A stretch of 60,850 nucleotides of DNA from Oscillospiraceae bacterium (GTDB lineage: Bacteria; Bacillota; Clostridia; Oscillospirales; Ruminococcaceae), in contig JAFSFT010000004.1 in assembly GCA_017435045.1 (NCBI GenBank), forward strand, positions 1 through 60,850, given 5' to 3'. Positions 36,284 to 44,652 of this stretch are shown here, in pieces (position 1 is the stretch's first letter; each line of letters begins with the position of its first letter). A model generated the notes under the pieces. The model saw only the letters and a program-made list of their open reading frames with translations, had not been told where the DNA came from and searched no databases. Position numbers and translations under genes: made by a program.

Positions 36284-36964
36284 ATGGCAAAAATATTTGT
36301 TTACGATACAGTGCAGAACACGCTGCAGACCTTTTACAGGCAGGAAAGCGAGTTTATGCCCTACAACACAAACGGCACAATGCGTGTGCGGGAGTTCCGC
36401 GGTTCCTCCAACTCCAGCGTGCTGTGGACAACACGGCAGGCTATGGAGGCGTGGAACAGAACAAGGGCAAGCTACGGCAGCCCCATACCTTTCCGCTATG
36501 CTTTCAAACGCATATGGGAGGGCGGCCACGGCCTTATGAGCCAGCACTATGCAGGCACAAGCTTTGACGTGGGTCAGGCACTTACGGCAACCCAGCGCCG
36601 CAACATCTACAATGTGGCAAGAAATTCGGGACTGTGGGGATATGTGGAGCCGCTTTCGCTTACACCTACATGGGTACATTTTGACCGCCGCTACGGACGG
36701 CCTGCCTGCTCCACAGGCTACAATACCCTGCGGCTTAATTCCCGCGGGTGCTATGTACTTATCCTGCAGGACTGCCTTAACACCCTTGGCTATTCCACAG
36801 CAGGTCTGGACGGACGCTTTGGCCCTGCAACATACCGTGCCGTGCAGAATTTTCAGGGCGATTACAACCTTACAAGGGACGGCATTGTGGGCTGTTCCAC
36901 CTGGGAAAAGCTGTGCAGCCGCGTAAAGGGCAACGGATCCAGCTCCACCACTGTTGACCCGTAG
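36284..36964 (+). CDS. M15-like peptidase domain with C-terminal peptidoglycan-binding domain
   Basis: 226 residues from the ATG at 36284, with GAGGAG seven bases upstream; longer in-frame starts lack a ribosome site. Residues 1-150 show an M15 carboxypeptidase-like zinc pattern: SQHYAGTSFDVG (His and Asp) and later WVHFDRR (His). Residues 150-215 form a PG_binding_1 domain (LRLNSRGCYVLILQDCLN, LDGRFGPATYRAVQNFQ). It should cleave or bind cell-wall or cortex peptidoglycan. No signal peptide or membrane segment is visible, which is unusual for a wall enzyme. It would suit release by mother-cell or forespore lysis, a holin-dependent endolysin, or non-classical export. Confidence 0.72.
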   Translation: MAKIFVYDTVQNTLQTFYRQESEFMPYNTNGTMRVREFRGSSNSSVLWTTRQAMEAWNRTRASYGSPIPFRYAFKRIWEGGHGLMSQHYAGTSFDVGQALTATQRRNIYNVARNSGLWGYVEPLSLTPTWVHFDRRYGRPACSTGYNTLRLNSRGCYVLILQDCLNTLGYSTAGLDGRFGPATYRAVQNFQGDYNLTRDGIVGCSTWEKLCSRVKGNGSSSTTVDP

Positions 36965-37065
36965 CGGCAAAGCTGCTGCAAAAGCTGTGGGGCAGCAGGG
37001 AAAACACCATACGGATATACACCGCTGTGTGCCTGGCAAAGGTAAGGCTTTATTATGTATGCAGA

Positions 37066-37178
37066 ACAGTTTTTCAAAACCAGTACACACTTTGCGGCAA
37101 AAGGCAGTTTTCCAAAACTGATGCAGACTTTGCGGCAAAAGACAGTTTTCCACAAATACCATATACTTTGCGGCAAAA
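37066..37178. repeat. 38-bp tandem repeat, three copies
   Basis: ACTTTGCGGCAAAA recurs at 37089, 37127 and 37165, each 38 bp apart. Between the copies lies an ACAGTTTTCCAAAACTG-like segment that also occurs upstream at 37066. The array lies between the M15-like gene and the ferredoxin terminator. Confidence 0.85.
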
Positions 37179-37195
37179 AGGCATTCATACACCCG

Positions 37196-37226
37196 AAAAA
37201 AGCACCCGATTTATCGTTCGGGTGCT
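37196..37226 (-). terminator. Terminator of the ferredoxin gene
   Basis: A 9-bp stem (37201-37209 with 37218-37226) is followed on the minus strand by a five-T run. Confidence 0.8.
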
Positions 37227-37240
37227 CTTTTCCTTTTGGA

Positions 37241-37426
37241 TTAGTCGTGTTCAATTGCACTTACAGGGCACTGCTGCTGTGCTTCTTCGGCACAGGCCGC
37301 TGTACTGCCGGACACATCGCAGTCGCAGGCTTTTGCAACGCCCTCATCTGTCATGGAGAAAACCTCGGGACATACAGAGGGGCAAAGACCGCAGCCGATG
37401 CAGTCGCTGTTTACAAAAAATTTCAT
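37241..37426 (-). CDS. Single-cluster [4Fe-4S] ferredoxin
   Basis: 61 residues from the ATG at 37426, which has GGAGG seven bases upstream; another ATG at 37438 lies before that site. The motif CIGCGLCPSVCPEVF supplies Cys-x2-Cys-x2-Cys and the first part of the fold, and CPVSAI near the C-terminus supplies the distal cysteine. The layout matches small clostridial 4Fe-4S ferredoxins of the Thermotoga type, with extra cysteines (CDC, AAC) that may form a disulfide. It is a low-potential cytoplasmic electron carrier. It is a single gene with its own terminator; the partner enzyme is not evident. Confidence 0.88.
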   Translation of the reverse strand: MKFFVNSDCIGCGLCPSVCPEVFSMTDEGVAKACDCDVSGSTAACAEEAQQQCPVSAIEHD

Positions 37427-37664
37427 AACTGCCTCCATAGTTGTAGTATCATTGTTCGCATATATTATGCGGCTTTTGGGGCGGATTATGCACAGGGGGG
37501 ATATAAAGGTATACAGAAAGTGCTTTCCAGATAAGAAAACAGCATTTCTGCATTACACCTTCTGTGGGGAAATTGTTCAGAAAAGCTAACTCCATGCAAG
37601 AAAACAGCGTTTGAATATTCACCGTCCTGTACACAGATAACCGCACTGCGTTATTGATTTATCG

Positions 37665-38468
37665 TTATTGGTTTATCTCTGCCGAATACCGATTGTAAAA
37701 GCAGTCCAGCACACCGCTGTAGTTTTCTTTCCACGGCTTGTTTCTGCCGCAGTAATGTATAATGGCACTGTTCTGCTGCACCCAGTCAAAATCTATATTC
37801 CGCCTTATACTTTTTGGGGAAAGCAGCATCCGTTCGGTCATATTATAGAGATAAGGGTCAATGGCAATTATCCTGCTGGAGTATATTGCACTTATAACAT
37901 CCTGGTCGGGCAGAAAAAGCAGATTTTTATTCTTTTCTATATATCTGAAAACCTCTCCCAAATCCTGTTCCTTACGCAGCAGGGCAATATTCATAAGCAT
38001 AACGCCGGAGTTGATGTACGGCCCGTCACAATCCATCTGCAGCCTTATGCCGTTTATCTTCCGCAGCGGTTTTCCCACATGGCTTGCGGCGGCAAAATAG
38101 CTGCTGCCAAGGTCGGTGGCGTACAGCTTTTCAAGGCTTTTAACCACCACTAAATCGGGGTCAAGGTAGAGTATTCTGTCCACGCTGTCGGGCAGAAATT
38201 TTGCCGCAAATATGCGGTAGTACATCTCGTGGGGATATCTGTCGGTCACGGGGGCATCCTGCAGCATACCGTCCTCCACCTTTATGTCGTGAAAAGTCAG
38301 CCTTTTGCAGCAAAGCCTGCTTTCAAGATATCCGTACTCCTCTTTGCCGAAAACCCTGTTCATAACATATACGTCAAAATGCACGTCGGGATTTGTCTGC
38401 ACAAGGGAGTGCAGCATAACGCACAGCGGCTTTAAATAGCCTTTGTCCAGAGTAACAAGTATGTTCAA
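37665..38468 (-). CDS. GT8-family glycosyltransferase
   Basis: 267 residues from a TTG at 38468, which has AAGGAG nine bases upstream. An in-frame ATG at 38489 precedes that site and is less likely. The N-terminus NILVTLDKGYLKPL and the DxD metal motif in ILYLDPDLVVV are typical of GT8 retaining transferases. INSGVMLMN and a C-terminal IIHYCGRNKPW (His and Gly/Lys phosphate site) complete the family pattern. It transfers a sugar from a UDP-sugar in the cytoplasm, most likely for a surface polysaccharide or teichoic acid, but the acceptor is unknown. It is a single gene, divergent from the AraC regulator. Confidence 0.85.
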   Translation of the reverse strand: MNILVTLDKGYLKPLCVMLHSLVQTNPDVHFDVYVMNRVFGKEEYGYLESRLCCKRLTFHDIKVEDGMLQDAPVTDRYPHEMYYRIFAAKFLPDSVDRILYLDPDLVVVKSLEKLYATDLGSSYFAAASHVGKPLRKINGIRLQMDCDGPYINSGVMLMNIALLRKEQDLGEVFRYIEKNKNLLFLPDQDVISAIYSSRIIAIDPYLYNMTERMLLSPKSIRRNIDFDWVQQNSAIIHYCGRNKPWKENYSGVLDCFYNRYSAEINQ

Positions 38469-38702
38469 CAGAAAACACTCCTTTCGCATTTTTCACAATG
38501 ATACATCCGCCCTTGTGAAAAAACAGTGTACTGTGGCTTATTGTGGGATAATTTTCATAAATAAATCAGATATGTGAAATTTTTATGGCAGAAATGTGTG
38601 AATGAGGGGTAATAAAATATTGATATTTTAAAAGGTATATAATATAATAAAATGTAGTATTTCCGTTGAAAAATGGGAAAATATTGATAACAGGAGACAG
38701 CC

Positions 38703-39509
38703 ATGGCACTGAACTTGCAGGACTACTGCTACTGCAGATACCCTGTGGACATAAAGGGCGAGCAGACAATAAATTACGAATACAGCGGAATAAATGTTTT
38801 TCTTGTGTCCTCTGCAAGATGCATTGTCCACTGGGACGACAAGAGCATAACCGTAAACACAGGCGAAATTGTGTACGCCACAGGTCCTGTTTCCATTGAT
38901 ATTATCAGCGAGGGCCACGTTATCGGCATTAATGTGGACGGCAGCATTGCACAGAGGTTCTGCAGGGAATATTCGGGTGCTTTTGTTACCAGCGGTGTGT
39001 TTGCACCATTCCTGCCGCAGCAGATACTGCAGATTGTCTCCAACTATAGCTTTGTGTCGGAAAGCTATCTGTGCAACGTAGCCTTTGAGATTATCAACAC
39101 CCTCAACAGCAGCGACAAAAAGAGCGTGGTTGCATCCAAAATTGTGGCACAGGCGGTTTCCCTTATCAAGCAGAACTACTCCAGAGTTTACGGCGTGGAA
39201 GAGCTTGCGGAAAACCTCAGCGTATCCAAAAGCCATCTGGTGCGTGAATTTTACAAGTATACAGGCATCACCCCGGGCAAATATCTGTCCAACGTAAGGA
39301 TAGAGGCGGTAAAACAGCTGCTTGTGGAGACAAATATGTCCCTTAACGCCATTGCAATCCGCACAGGCTTTTCGGGCGATAACTATCTGTGTAAAGCATT
39401 CAAAAAAGCCACGGGGGAAACACCTATGGCATACAAGACAAAGATACTCAACAGCCAGTATCTGCCAAACCAGATAAGCCTTAAGATAGACCCCGAGCTC
39501 TACTATTAA
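38703..39509 (+). CDS. AraC-family transcriptional regulator
   Basis: A 268-residue protein. The N-terminal 140 residues form a cupin-like effector domain (INVFLVSSARCIVHWDD, GEIVYATGPVSIDII). The last 110 residues contain two helix-turn-helix motifs of the AraC type: YGVEELAENLSVSKSHLVREFYKYTG, then MSLNAIAIRTGFSGDNYLCKAFKKATGETP. It would bind DNA and respond to a small ligand, probably a sugar or related compound. No adjacent catabolic gene suggests the ligand. The divergent GT8 gene shares the 230-bp intergenic region and is a possible target. A terminator follows. Confidence 0.88.
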   Translation: MALNLQDYCYCRYPVDIKGEQTINYEYSGINVFLVSSARCIVHWDDKSITVNTGEIVYATGPVSIDIISEGHVIGINVDGSIAQRFCREYSGAFVTSGVFAPFLPQQILQIVSNYSFVSESYLCNVAFEIINTLNSSDKKSVVASKIVAQAVSLIKQNYSRVYGVEELAENLSVSKSHLVREFYKYTGITPGKYLSNVRIEAVKQLLVETNMSLNAIAIRTGFSGDNYLCKAFKKATGETPMAYKTKILNSQYLPNQISLKIDPELYY

Positions 39510-39585
39510 GCTTTGTACAGCTTTTAACAGGACGTGACGGAAACTTTATACCGGCAGGGCATTCTTAAAATAAGATACAAATATG

Positions 39586-39619
39586 GCCGCAGGCATTATG
39601 TATGCCTGCGGCTGTTTTT
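39586..39619 (+). terminator. Terminator after the AraC-family gene
   Basis: An 11-bp stem (39586-39596 with 39602-39612) is followed by a seven-T run. Confidence 0.85.
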
Positions 39620-39631
39620 TTGCCTGTTCTG

Positions 39632-39771
39632 CCTAAAACGCACAGCACTGTCCTAAAATACACAGCATTGTCCTGAAACACACAGCACTGTCCCAAAACA
39701 CACAGCACTGTTCCGAAACACACAGCACTGTCCCAAAACACACAGTACAGTCTTAAAATACACAGCACTGT
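39632..39771. repeat. Minisatellite: seven 20-bp units
   Basis: Seven units of exactly 20 bp (starts 39632, 39652, 39672, 39692, 39712, 39732, 39752) have consensus CCTAAAACACACAGCACTGT. Variation is confined mainly to the first few bases and to the sixth unit. The array begins 12 bases after the AraC terminator. Confidence 0.95.
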
Positions 39772-39800
39772 CCTGTGCAGTGCAGACGGTGCTGACAGGG

Positions 39801-39975
39801 CAGCCTTTTTGTATTAAAATCAGGGGTGCATCTTTCGGTACGGAAGCGGAAGACAGCCTTTTTGTGCTGAAAACGGGGGATATATTTCCCCATGCGGAGG
39901 CTGCATACAGCGTTTTTGTGTTGAAAATCGGGTTGTGTTTTTCCGTACGGAGGCTGTAAGCCGCATTTTTGAATA
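39801..39975. repeat. Degenerate 53-54 bp tandem repeat, about 3.3 copies
   Basis: Units begin with CAGCCTTTTTGT-like sequence at 39801, 39854 and 39908, with a partial copy near 39959. Each has an AAAAT(C)GGGG middle and a GTACGGAGGCTG-like end. It runs up to the 3' end of the SpoIID gene. Together with the 20-bp array it fills most of the 470-base gap between the AraC and SpoIID genes. Confidence 0.7.
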
Positions 39976-39978
39976 CAG

Positions 39979-40977
39979 TTACAGTGCCGATACTATAGTG
40001 TGCGGAAAATAGTGGTTAAGTATCTCCTCAAAGCTTTTTCCGTCCTCTGCCATGCAGTTTGCACCAAACTGGGACAAGCCAACTCCGTGGCCGTAGCCCT
40101 TGGTGGCAATTGAAAATTTGTCATCCTCAAAAAATACCATAAAGCAGCCCGAGGGAAGCTGGAAATACTTGCGGAAATCCCTGCCTCTTATCTTGCTGTC
40201 ATAAATTTCCACAGTGTCTACATATCCCGACTGATTGTAGTTTATATCTCCAATCCACTCATCGGGGTTTTCCATATCCAGCTCTAATCCTGCAAAGTTA
40301 AGCATAAAGCGGTCGTACATCTCCTGCACGGTGTAGACTGTCACTTTAAGGTAGCTGTCGCTCAGTGCGTCACTGCCGCTTTCCACAGGCACAAGGTAAT
40401 CAAGGGCGGTGCCCCATTCCTTTTCGCTGGACTGTGTCATACCGCAGGATACTGCGTAGTAGGGGGTAAGGGCAACATCGCCCTTATATTTCACCACAAG
40501 GCTCTGCACTTCGTTTGCACAGCGCAGAAACTTTTCGTAATATTCATCAAAGCTGCTGCCCCAGAACTCCTTAAGCCGTTTTTTGGAGGCGTATTTCTGC
40601 ATATGGCTCTCATCATAGCTTAAATTAAGGTCATCGTCGGGCAGGCCGTTTTCACGGCAGTACAGATAGTAGCTGTGGCAGGCTATCATCTGTGCCTTTA
40701 TTGCCTCGTCTTCATAGGAGGCAGGCATCTCGCAGGCGGCACTGCCCACAAGAAAGGATATAAGGTCAAACCTGTCCATCTCCTGTGTTTCAAGGTTGTA
40801 CAGATAATACTGTGTGTCGGTGCTGCTTTGCATCTGGGCAAACGGGTCCCCATCGGGATTTGGGGTGGCCGCAGGGGAAAGTATACTGTGGGTGCCGTTA
40901 TATACCTGATAGTATATGGCAGGCACAAATATATTTACAGACAGCAGCAGGGCAAAAACACAGATAAAGCTTTTCAT
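39979..40977 (-). CDS. spoIID: Stage II sporulation protein D (SpoIID/LytB family)
   Basis: 332 residues from the ATG at 40977, with GTGAGG eight bases upstream; a GTG at 40989 lies inside that site. An N-terminal membrane anchor (about 4-24) is followed by a SpoIID domain: VGSAACEMPASYEDEAIKAQ with the catalytic Glu, then TKGYGHGVGLSQFGANCMA, the family hallmark. SpoIID is a lytic transglycosylase that works with SpoIIM and SpoIIP to thin septal peptidoglycan during engulfment. It is a single gene in this window. The call fits with the BofA and CotF genes for an endospore former. Confidence 0.93.
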   Translation of the reverse strand: MKSFICVFALLLSVNIFVPAIYYQVYNGTHSILSPAATPNPDGDPFAQMQSSTDTQYYLYNLETQEMDRFDLISFLVGSAACEMPASYEDEAIKAQMIACHSYYLYCRENGLPDDDLNLSYDESHMQKYASKKRLKEFWGSSFDEYYEKFLRCANEVQSLVVKYKGDVALTPYYAVSCGMTQSSEKEWGTALDYLVPVESGSDALSDSYLKVTVYTVQEMYDRFMLNFAGLELDMENPDEWIGDINYNQSGYVDTVEIYDSKIRGRDFRKYFQLPSGCFMVFFEDDKFSIATKGYGHGVGLSQFGANCMAEDGKSFEEILNHYFPHTIVSAL

Positions 40978-41124
40978 AACAGTCCTCACTTTTACAGCGG
41001 CAGGTCAGCACAGGCGGTTTTATACGGTAACGGCCTGCGGCAGACATTGCCTTTTTCTTTTTTTTGGTATACAATACATACTATGAATTCAGAATCAGTA
41101 TTATGATATGCAAAGGAATACAAT

Positions 41125-42393
41125 ATGTCGCTTGGTTTATCAGTTTTAATCTGTCTGCTGTCGGTTGGACTTATGGCGGGCAGAATATATGAAATACTTG
41201 CCATTACAGACCCGCAGACAGGGCTTTTGTACACACAGGGCATAGCACTTAACCCGCTGCTGCTTGTGCTGTTTGTGGCAATAACAGTATGCTGCGGTGT
41301 TATCATCTTTGGTGCAGAGAAAAAGGCAGAGCCGTTTTTTTCAAAGAGTTCCTGCCTGCTTGCAGATGCCGCAGGTATTGCCTTTGTGGCATACGGCATA
41401 ATGCTTGTGCCCCAGTCAAGGGCAGCAGTGCTTATGATTGTTGGGGGTGTGGCGTGGTTTCTCATCGGTACAACAGGCATAGGCAGCAAGCCAAAGGATG
41501 CTGTAATAACAGTTCTGCTTACACTTTTTTCGGCAGGGCTTTGTATGGATGCCATTATTATTGATGTATATTCGGTGCACTATCCTGCATTTCTGCACAA
41601 GGTGCTTGCCTATGTAAGCATTATGGTGCTTACAGTTGCGGTTTTAAGGAATGTATATCTGCCAAAAAGGCTGTCCCGTATGTTTTTGTATATAAGCGGC
41701 TTTGTGTGCTTTGCCTTCTGCACAATGCTCGGCATTGCCGAGTTAATCTGCCTTATTGCATCGGGCACAGGCTTTGGTGCAGATACAGTAAAATACATTG
41801 CCTTTGTGCTTACAGGCATATACGGTCTGGACAATGCACTGTCGGTGCTGCCTAAAGCGGAAAAAAGAAAGTCCGTTTACAGATACGGCAAGGCACAGAA
41901 AGCAGGGGAAACTGCGGACATATATGCAGAGCTGTATTCAGATGAAAAAACAGGGGAAAGCGAGCCTGTAACAGAGGAAAAGGTATGGGTAAAAACAGAG
42001 GATAGTTTTTCTGCGGCAAAAATTCCGTTTACTGCCGAAACCCCGTCTGTGCATACAGCCGAACCCCCGTCTGCACATACAACCGAAACCCCGTCTGCAC
42101 ATACAGCCGAAACCCCGTCTGTGCATACTGCCGAAACCCCGTCTGCACAGCAGGCTTATGCAGATAATACAGAACCTGCAGCTTCCGCAGCAGAGGAAAA
42201 ACCATTTTTAACAGCGGCGGAAAATTTCTTTGCACAGACAGCGGAAAATCCGTATACACAGACAGCCCGGGCGCCGCAAAAGAGAAAAACGGCGGACAGA
42301 AAGGAATTTTCGGGCAAAAAAGTTGTCTTTAAAAACACAGGGGACACCCCGCAGAAAAGCGGAAAAATAGTCTACCGCAGACCAAAGGATTAG
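41125..42393 (+). CDS. Polytopic membrane protein with 8-residue repeats
   Basis: A 422-residue protein. About eight hydrophobic segments occupy residues 3-250. A cytoplasmic-type tail of 170 residues follows, rich in Glu, Thr, Ala and Pro. The tail carries almost five copies of an eight-residue unit, ETPSAHTA, encoded by 24-bp tandem repeats at 42037-42150. The far C-terminus is basic (KRKTADRKEFSGKKVVFK). I do not recognise a family and give no function. It has GGAAT just before the ATG, a weak ribosome site. It is a single gene, divergent from spoIID and ended by a strong terminator. Confidence 0.65.
   Translation: MSLGLSVLICLLSVGLMAGRIYEILAITDPQTGLLYTQGIALNPLLLVLFVAITVCCGVIIFGAEKKAEPFFSKSSCLLADAAGIAFVAYGIMLVPQSRAAVLMIVGGVAWFLIGTTGIGSKPKDAVITVLLTLFSAGLCMDAIIIDVYSVHYPAFLHKVLAYVSIMVLTVAVLRNVYLPKRLSRMFLYISGFVCFAFCTMLGIAELICLIASGTGFGADTVKYIAFVLTGIYGLDNALSVLPKAEKRKSVYRYGKAQKAGETADIYAELYSDEKTGESEPVTEEKVWVKTEDSFSAAKIPFTAETPSVHTAEPPSAHTTETPSAHTAETPSVHTAETPSAQQAYADNTEPAASAAEEKPFLTAAENFFAQTAENPYTQTARAPQKRKTADRKEFSGKKVVFKNTGDTPQKSGKIVYRRPKD
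42037..42150 (+). repeat. In-frame 24-bp coding repeats, 4.75 copies
   Basis: Units of 24 bp start at 42037, 42061, 42085, 42109 and 42133 (partial), encoding ETPSVHTA, EPPSAHTT, ETPSAHTA, ETPSVHTA and ETPSAQ. Because 24 is a multiple of three, copy-number change would alter length without breaking the frame. Confidence 0.92.
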
Positions 42394-42425
42394 CCGTTAA
42401 TCCGCATATTGTTTTACAGAAAATT

Positions 42426-42465
42426 ACACCTGAAAGGTTATGTAGCATCCTTTCAGGTGTTTTTG
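42426..42465 (+). terminator. Terminator after the repeat-bearing membrane protein
   Basis: A 12-bp perfect stem (42426-42437 with 42449-42460) is followed by TTTTG. Confidence 0.88.
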
Positions 42466-42750
42466 TATTTTTCTGTATTTTTTTGAAAGGTATTTGTAGA
42501 ATTTAATATGTAAAATAATAAAAAAGTATGGCTTTGGCGGTGCTATTGAAACACAATATTATTAGCAGTTTAAATATTGTTATAGGTAATAAAATCCGAT
42601 AATAAAATGTTATAGACAACTTAAATTATATATATTGTACAATTTCCGCAAAAGTTATATAATGTATGTTAAGGTAGTATGAATAAAAGTGTTTATATGC
42701 TTTTTATCGTAAAAATCTTAAAAAAACAAATTTAAACAGGAGGCAGAAAA
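42466..42750 (+). promoter_or_regulatory. AT-rich promoter region of the glutamate-fermentation operon
   Basis: The region is strongly AT-rich. A good promoter, TTGTAC (42635-42640) and TATAAT (42658-42663) with 17 bp between, leaves a leader of about 80 nt. ACAGGAGG gives a strong ribosome site at the first gene. I find no cobalamin-riboswitch box although two products use B12. No other structure stands out. Confidence 0.65.
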
Positions 42751-43590
42751 ATGAGAGAAATAAATGCACAGGATATCACTGCTGTTGTTAAGAAGCTTTG
42801 CATGGAAGCAAACTACTTCTTGCCAGAGGATATCCAGGATAAAATCTGCAAGGCATGCGACGCAGAACCATGGCCACTTGCACAGAGCATTTTAGGTGTT
42901 ATCAAAGAAAACTATGAAATCTCTCTCGACAATGCAGTTCCAATCTGTCAGGATACAGGCATGGCTTGTGTGTTCCTTGACATTGGTCAGGAAGTTCATG
43001 TAAACGGCAACATTGCAGATGCTGTTAACGAGGGTGTAAGACAGGGCTACGTAGAAGGTTGCCTTAGAAAATCAGTGGTTAAAGACCCACTGGACCGTGT
43101 TAACACAAAAGACAACACACCTGCTATGATTTACTATAACATCGTACCTGGTGATACATTCGATATCATGGTTGCACCAAAAGGCTTCGGCAGCGAAAAT
43201 ATGAGCCAGATTAAAATGCTCAAACCATCCGACGGTCTGCAGGGCGTAAAAGACTTTGTTATCAAATGCGTTGAAGATGCAGGTCCAAACCCATGTCCGC
43301 CAATCGTTGTTGGCGTTGGCATCGGCGGCACATTCGACAAAGCAGCATATCTTGCTAAAAAAGCTTTGATGAGAAGCACAGACGAAAGAAATGCAAACCC
43401 ATTCTATGCAGATCTGGAAAAAGAACTTCTCGAAAAAATCAATGCACTGGGCCTTGGCCCACAGGGTGTTGGCGGTCTTACAACAGCATTGTGCGTAAAC
43501 ATCGAAACACTCCCAACACATATTGCTGGCCTGCCTGTAGCAGTTAACATCAACTGCCACGTAACACGCCACAAACACGCAAGCTTATAA
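42751..43590 (+). CDS. Class I Fe-S hydratase alpha subunit; probable mesaconase/fumarase
   Basis: A 279-residue alpha subunit of the oxygen-sensitive fumarase/tartrate dehydratase family. It contains the conserved PICQDTGMACVF segment, whose Cys is a cluster ligand, plus VGVGIGGTFDKAAYLAKKAL and TTALCVNIE near the C-terminus with a further ligand Cys. These enzymes add water to fumarate-like acids using a [4Fe-4S] cluster. Here the pair stands at the head of the glmS-glmL-glmE-mal operon, so hydration of mesaconate to citramalate is the likelier job, though fumarate is also possible. The beta subunit follows 14 bases later. Codon use is that of a highly expressed gene. Confidence 0.88.
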   Translation: MREINAQDITAVVKKLCMEANYFLPEDIQDKICKACDAEPWPLAQSILGVIKENYEISLDNAVPICQDTGMACVFLDIGQEVHVNGNIADAVNEGVRQGYVEGCLRKSVVKDPLDRVNTKDNTPAMIYYNIVPGDTFDIMVAPKGFGSENMSQIKMLKPSDGLQGVKDFVIKCVEDAGPNPCPPIVVGVGIGGTFDKAAYLAKKALMRSTDERNANPFYADLEKELLEKINALGLGPQGVGGLTTALCVNIETLPTHIAGLPVAVNINCHVTRHKHASL

Positions 43591-43604
43591 GGAGGAGACA
43601 AATT

Positions 43605-44165
43605 ATGGTAAAGCACATTACAACTCCGCTTACTTATGAAAAAGTAAAAGACCTTAAATGCGGCGACAATGTTATGATTTCCGGTGTTATCTACACATCC
43701 CGTGACGCAGCTCACAAACGCCTTGTAGAAGCACACGAAAGAGGAGAAGAACTTCCATACGACGTAAAAGACACAATCGTTTACTACGTTGGTCCTGCAC
43801 CTGCACAGCCAGGCCAGGTTATCGGTTCTGCAGGTCCTACAACTTCCTACAGAATGGATGCTTACTCCCCAACAATGATTCGTCTTGGCCAGCGCGGTAT
43901 GCTTGGCAAAGGCAAACGCAGCCCTGAAGTTATCGCAGCTATGAAAGAAGTTGGCGCTGTATACTTTGGTGCTATCGGCGGTGCAGGTGCACTGCTCAGC
44001 AAATGTATCAAAAAAGCAGAAGTTATCGCTTATGATGACCTTGGTGCAGAAGCTCTCCGCCGTCTCGAGGTTGAAAACCTCCCAGCTTTCGTTATCATCG
44101 ACAGCGAAGGCAACAATCTTTACGAAATTGGTCGCAAAGAATATCTTGAATTTGCGAACAAATAA
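43605..44165 (+). CDS. Class I Fe-S hydratase beta subunit; probable mesaconase/fumarase
   Basis: A 186-residue beta subunit with the family patterns GDNVMISGVIYTSRDAAHKR, GPAPAQPGQVIGSAGPTTS and YFGAIGGAGALLSKCI. It packs against the alpha subunit to form the substrate pocket, and in single-chain class I fumarases it corresponds to the C-terminal domain. GAGGAGA precedes the ATG. It lies between the alpha subunit and glmS with a short gap (46 bases), in one transcript. The substrate assignment rests on operon context, as for the alpha subunit. Confidence 0.88.
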   Translation: MVKHITTPLTYEKVKDLKCGDNVMISGVIYTSRDAAHKRLVEAHERGEELPYDVKDTIVYYVGPAPAQPGQVIGSAGPTTSYRMDAYSPTMIRLGQRGMLGKGKRSPEVIAAMKEVGAVYFGAIGGAGALLSKCIKKAEVIAYDDLGAEALRRLEVENLPAFVIIDSEGNNLYEIGRKEYLEFANK

Positions 44166-44211
44166 ATTCAGTATTTTAACATTAAGTTAAATATTAAAGT
44201 GAGGTAGAAAA

Positions 44212-44622
44212 ATGGAAAAGAAAAAATTGGTTATCGGCGTTATCGGCGCTGATGTACACGCAGTAGGTAATACAATTTTGAACAACGCTTTCAAACAGGC
44301 TGGCTTCGAAGTTATCAACCTCGGCGTTATGGTTTCTCAGGAAGAATACATCCAGGCTGCAATCGAATCCGGCGCAGACGCAATCTGCGTATCTTCTCTC
44401 TACGGCCACGGCGAACTTGACTGTGCAGGCCTCAGAGAAAAATGTGACGAAGCTGGCCTCAAAGGCATTCTTCTCTATGTTGGCGGCAACATCGTTGTTG
44501 GTAAACAGGACTTCAACGAAGTTGAAAAACGCTTTAAAGCAATGGGCTTTGACAGAGCATATCCTCCAGGAACATCTGCAGAAACAACAATTGCAGACCT
44601 TAAAGCAGACCTCGGTTGCTAA
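44212..44622 (+). CDS. glmS: Glutamate mutase sigma subunit (methylaspartate mutase S)
   Basis: A 136-residue B12-binding protein. It has the base-off cobalamin motif DVHAVG (Asp-x-His-x2-Gly) near residue 14, the SSLYGHG serine loop near 61, and YVGGNIVVG near 90, the three signatures of the family. Together with GlmE and adenosylcobalamin it carries out the radical carbon-skeleton rearrangement of L-glutamate to L-threo-3-methylaspartate. The length is standard. AGGTAG-type ribosome site and AAA/CGT-type codons suggest strong expression. The symbol glmS also denotes an unrelated glucosamine enzyme elsewhere; here it is the mutase subunit, also called mutS. Confidence 0.96.
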   Translation: MEKKKLVIGVIGADVHAVGNTILNNAFKQAGFEVINLGVMVSQEEYIQAAIESGADAICVSSLYGHGELDCAGLREKCDEAGLKGILLYVGGNIVVGKQDFNEVEKRFKAMGFDRAYPPGTSAETTIADLKADLGC

Positions 44623-44652
44623 TTGATTAAACGGTAAAGAAAGGCTTTATAA

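Noticed and set aside
39632-39771. CRISPR array
   Set aside because: Units are contiguous with no unique spacers, and no cas gene is present. The same holds for the other arrays.
42466-42750. Cobalamin riboswitch before the B12-dependent mutase operon
   Set aside because: No B12-box-like sequence or suitable structure is visible in the AT-rich leader.
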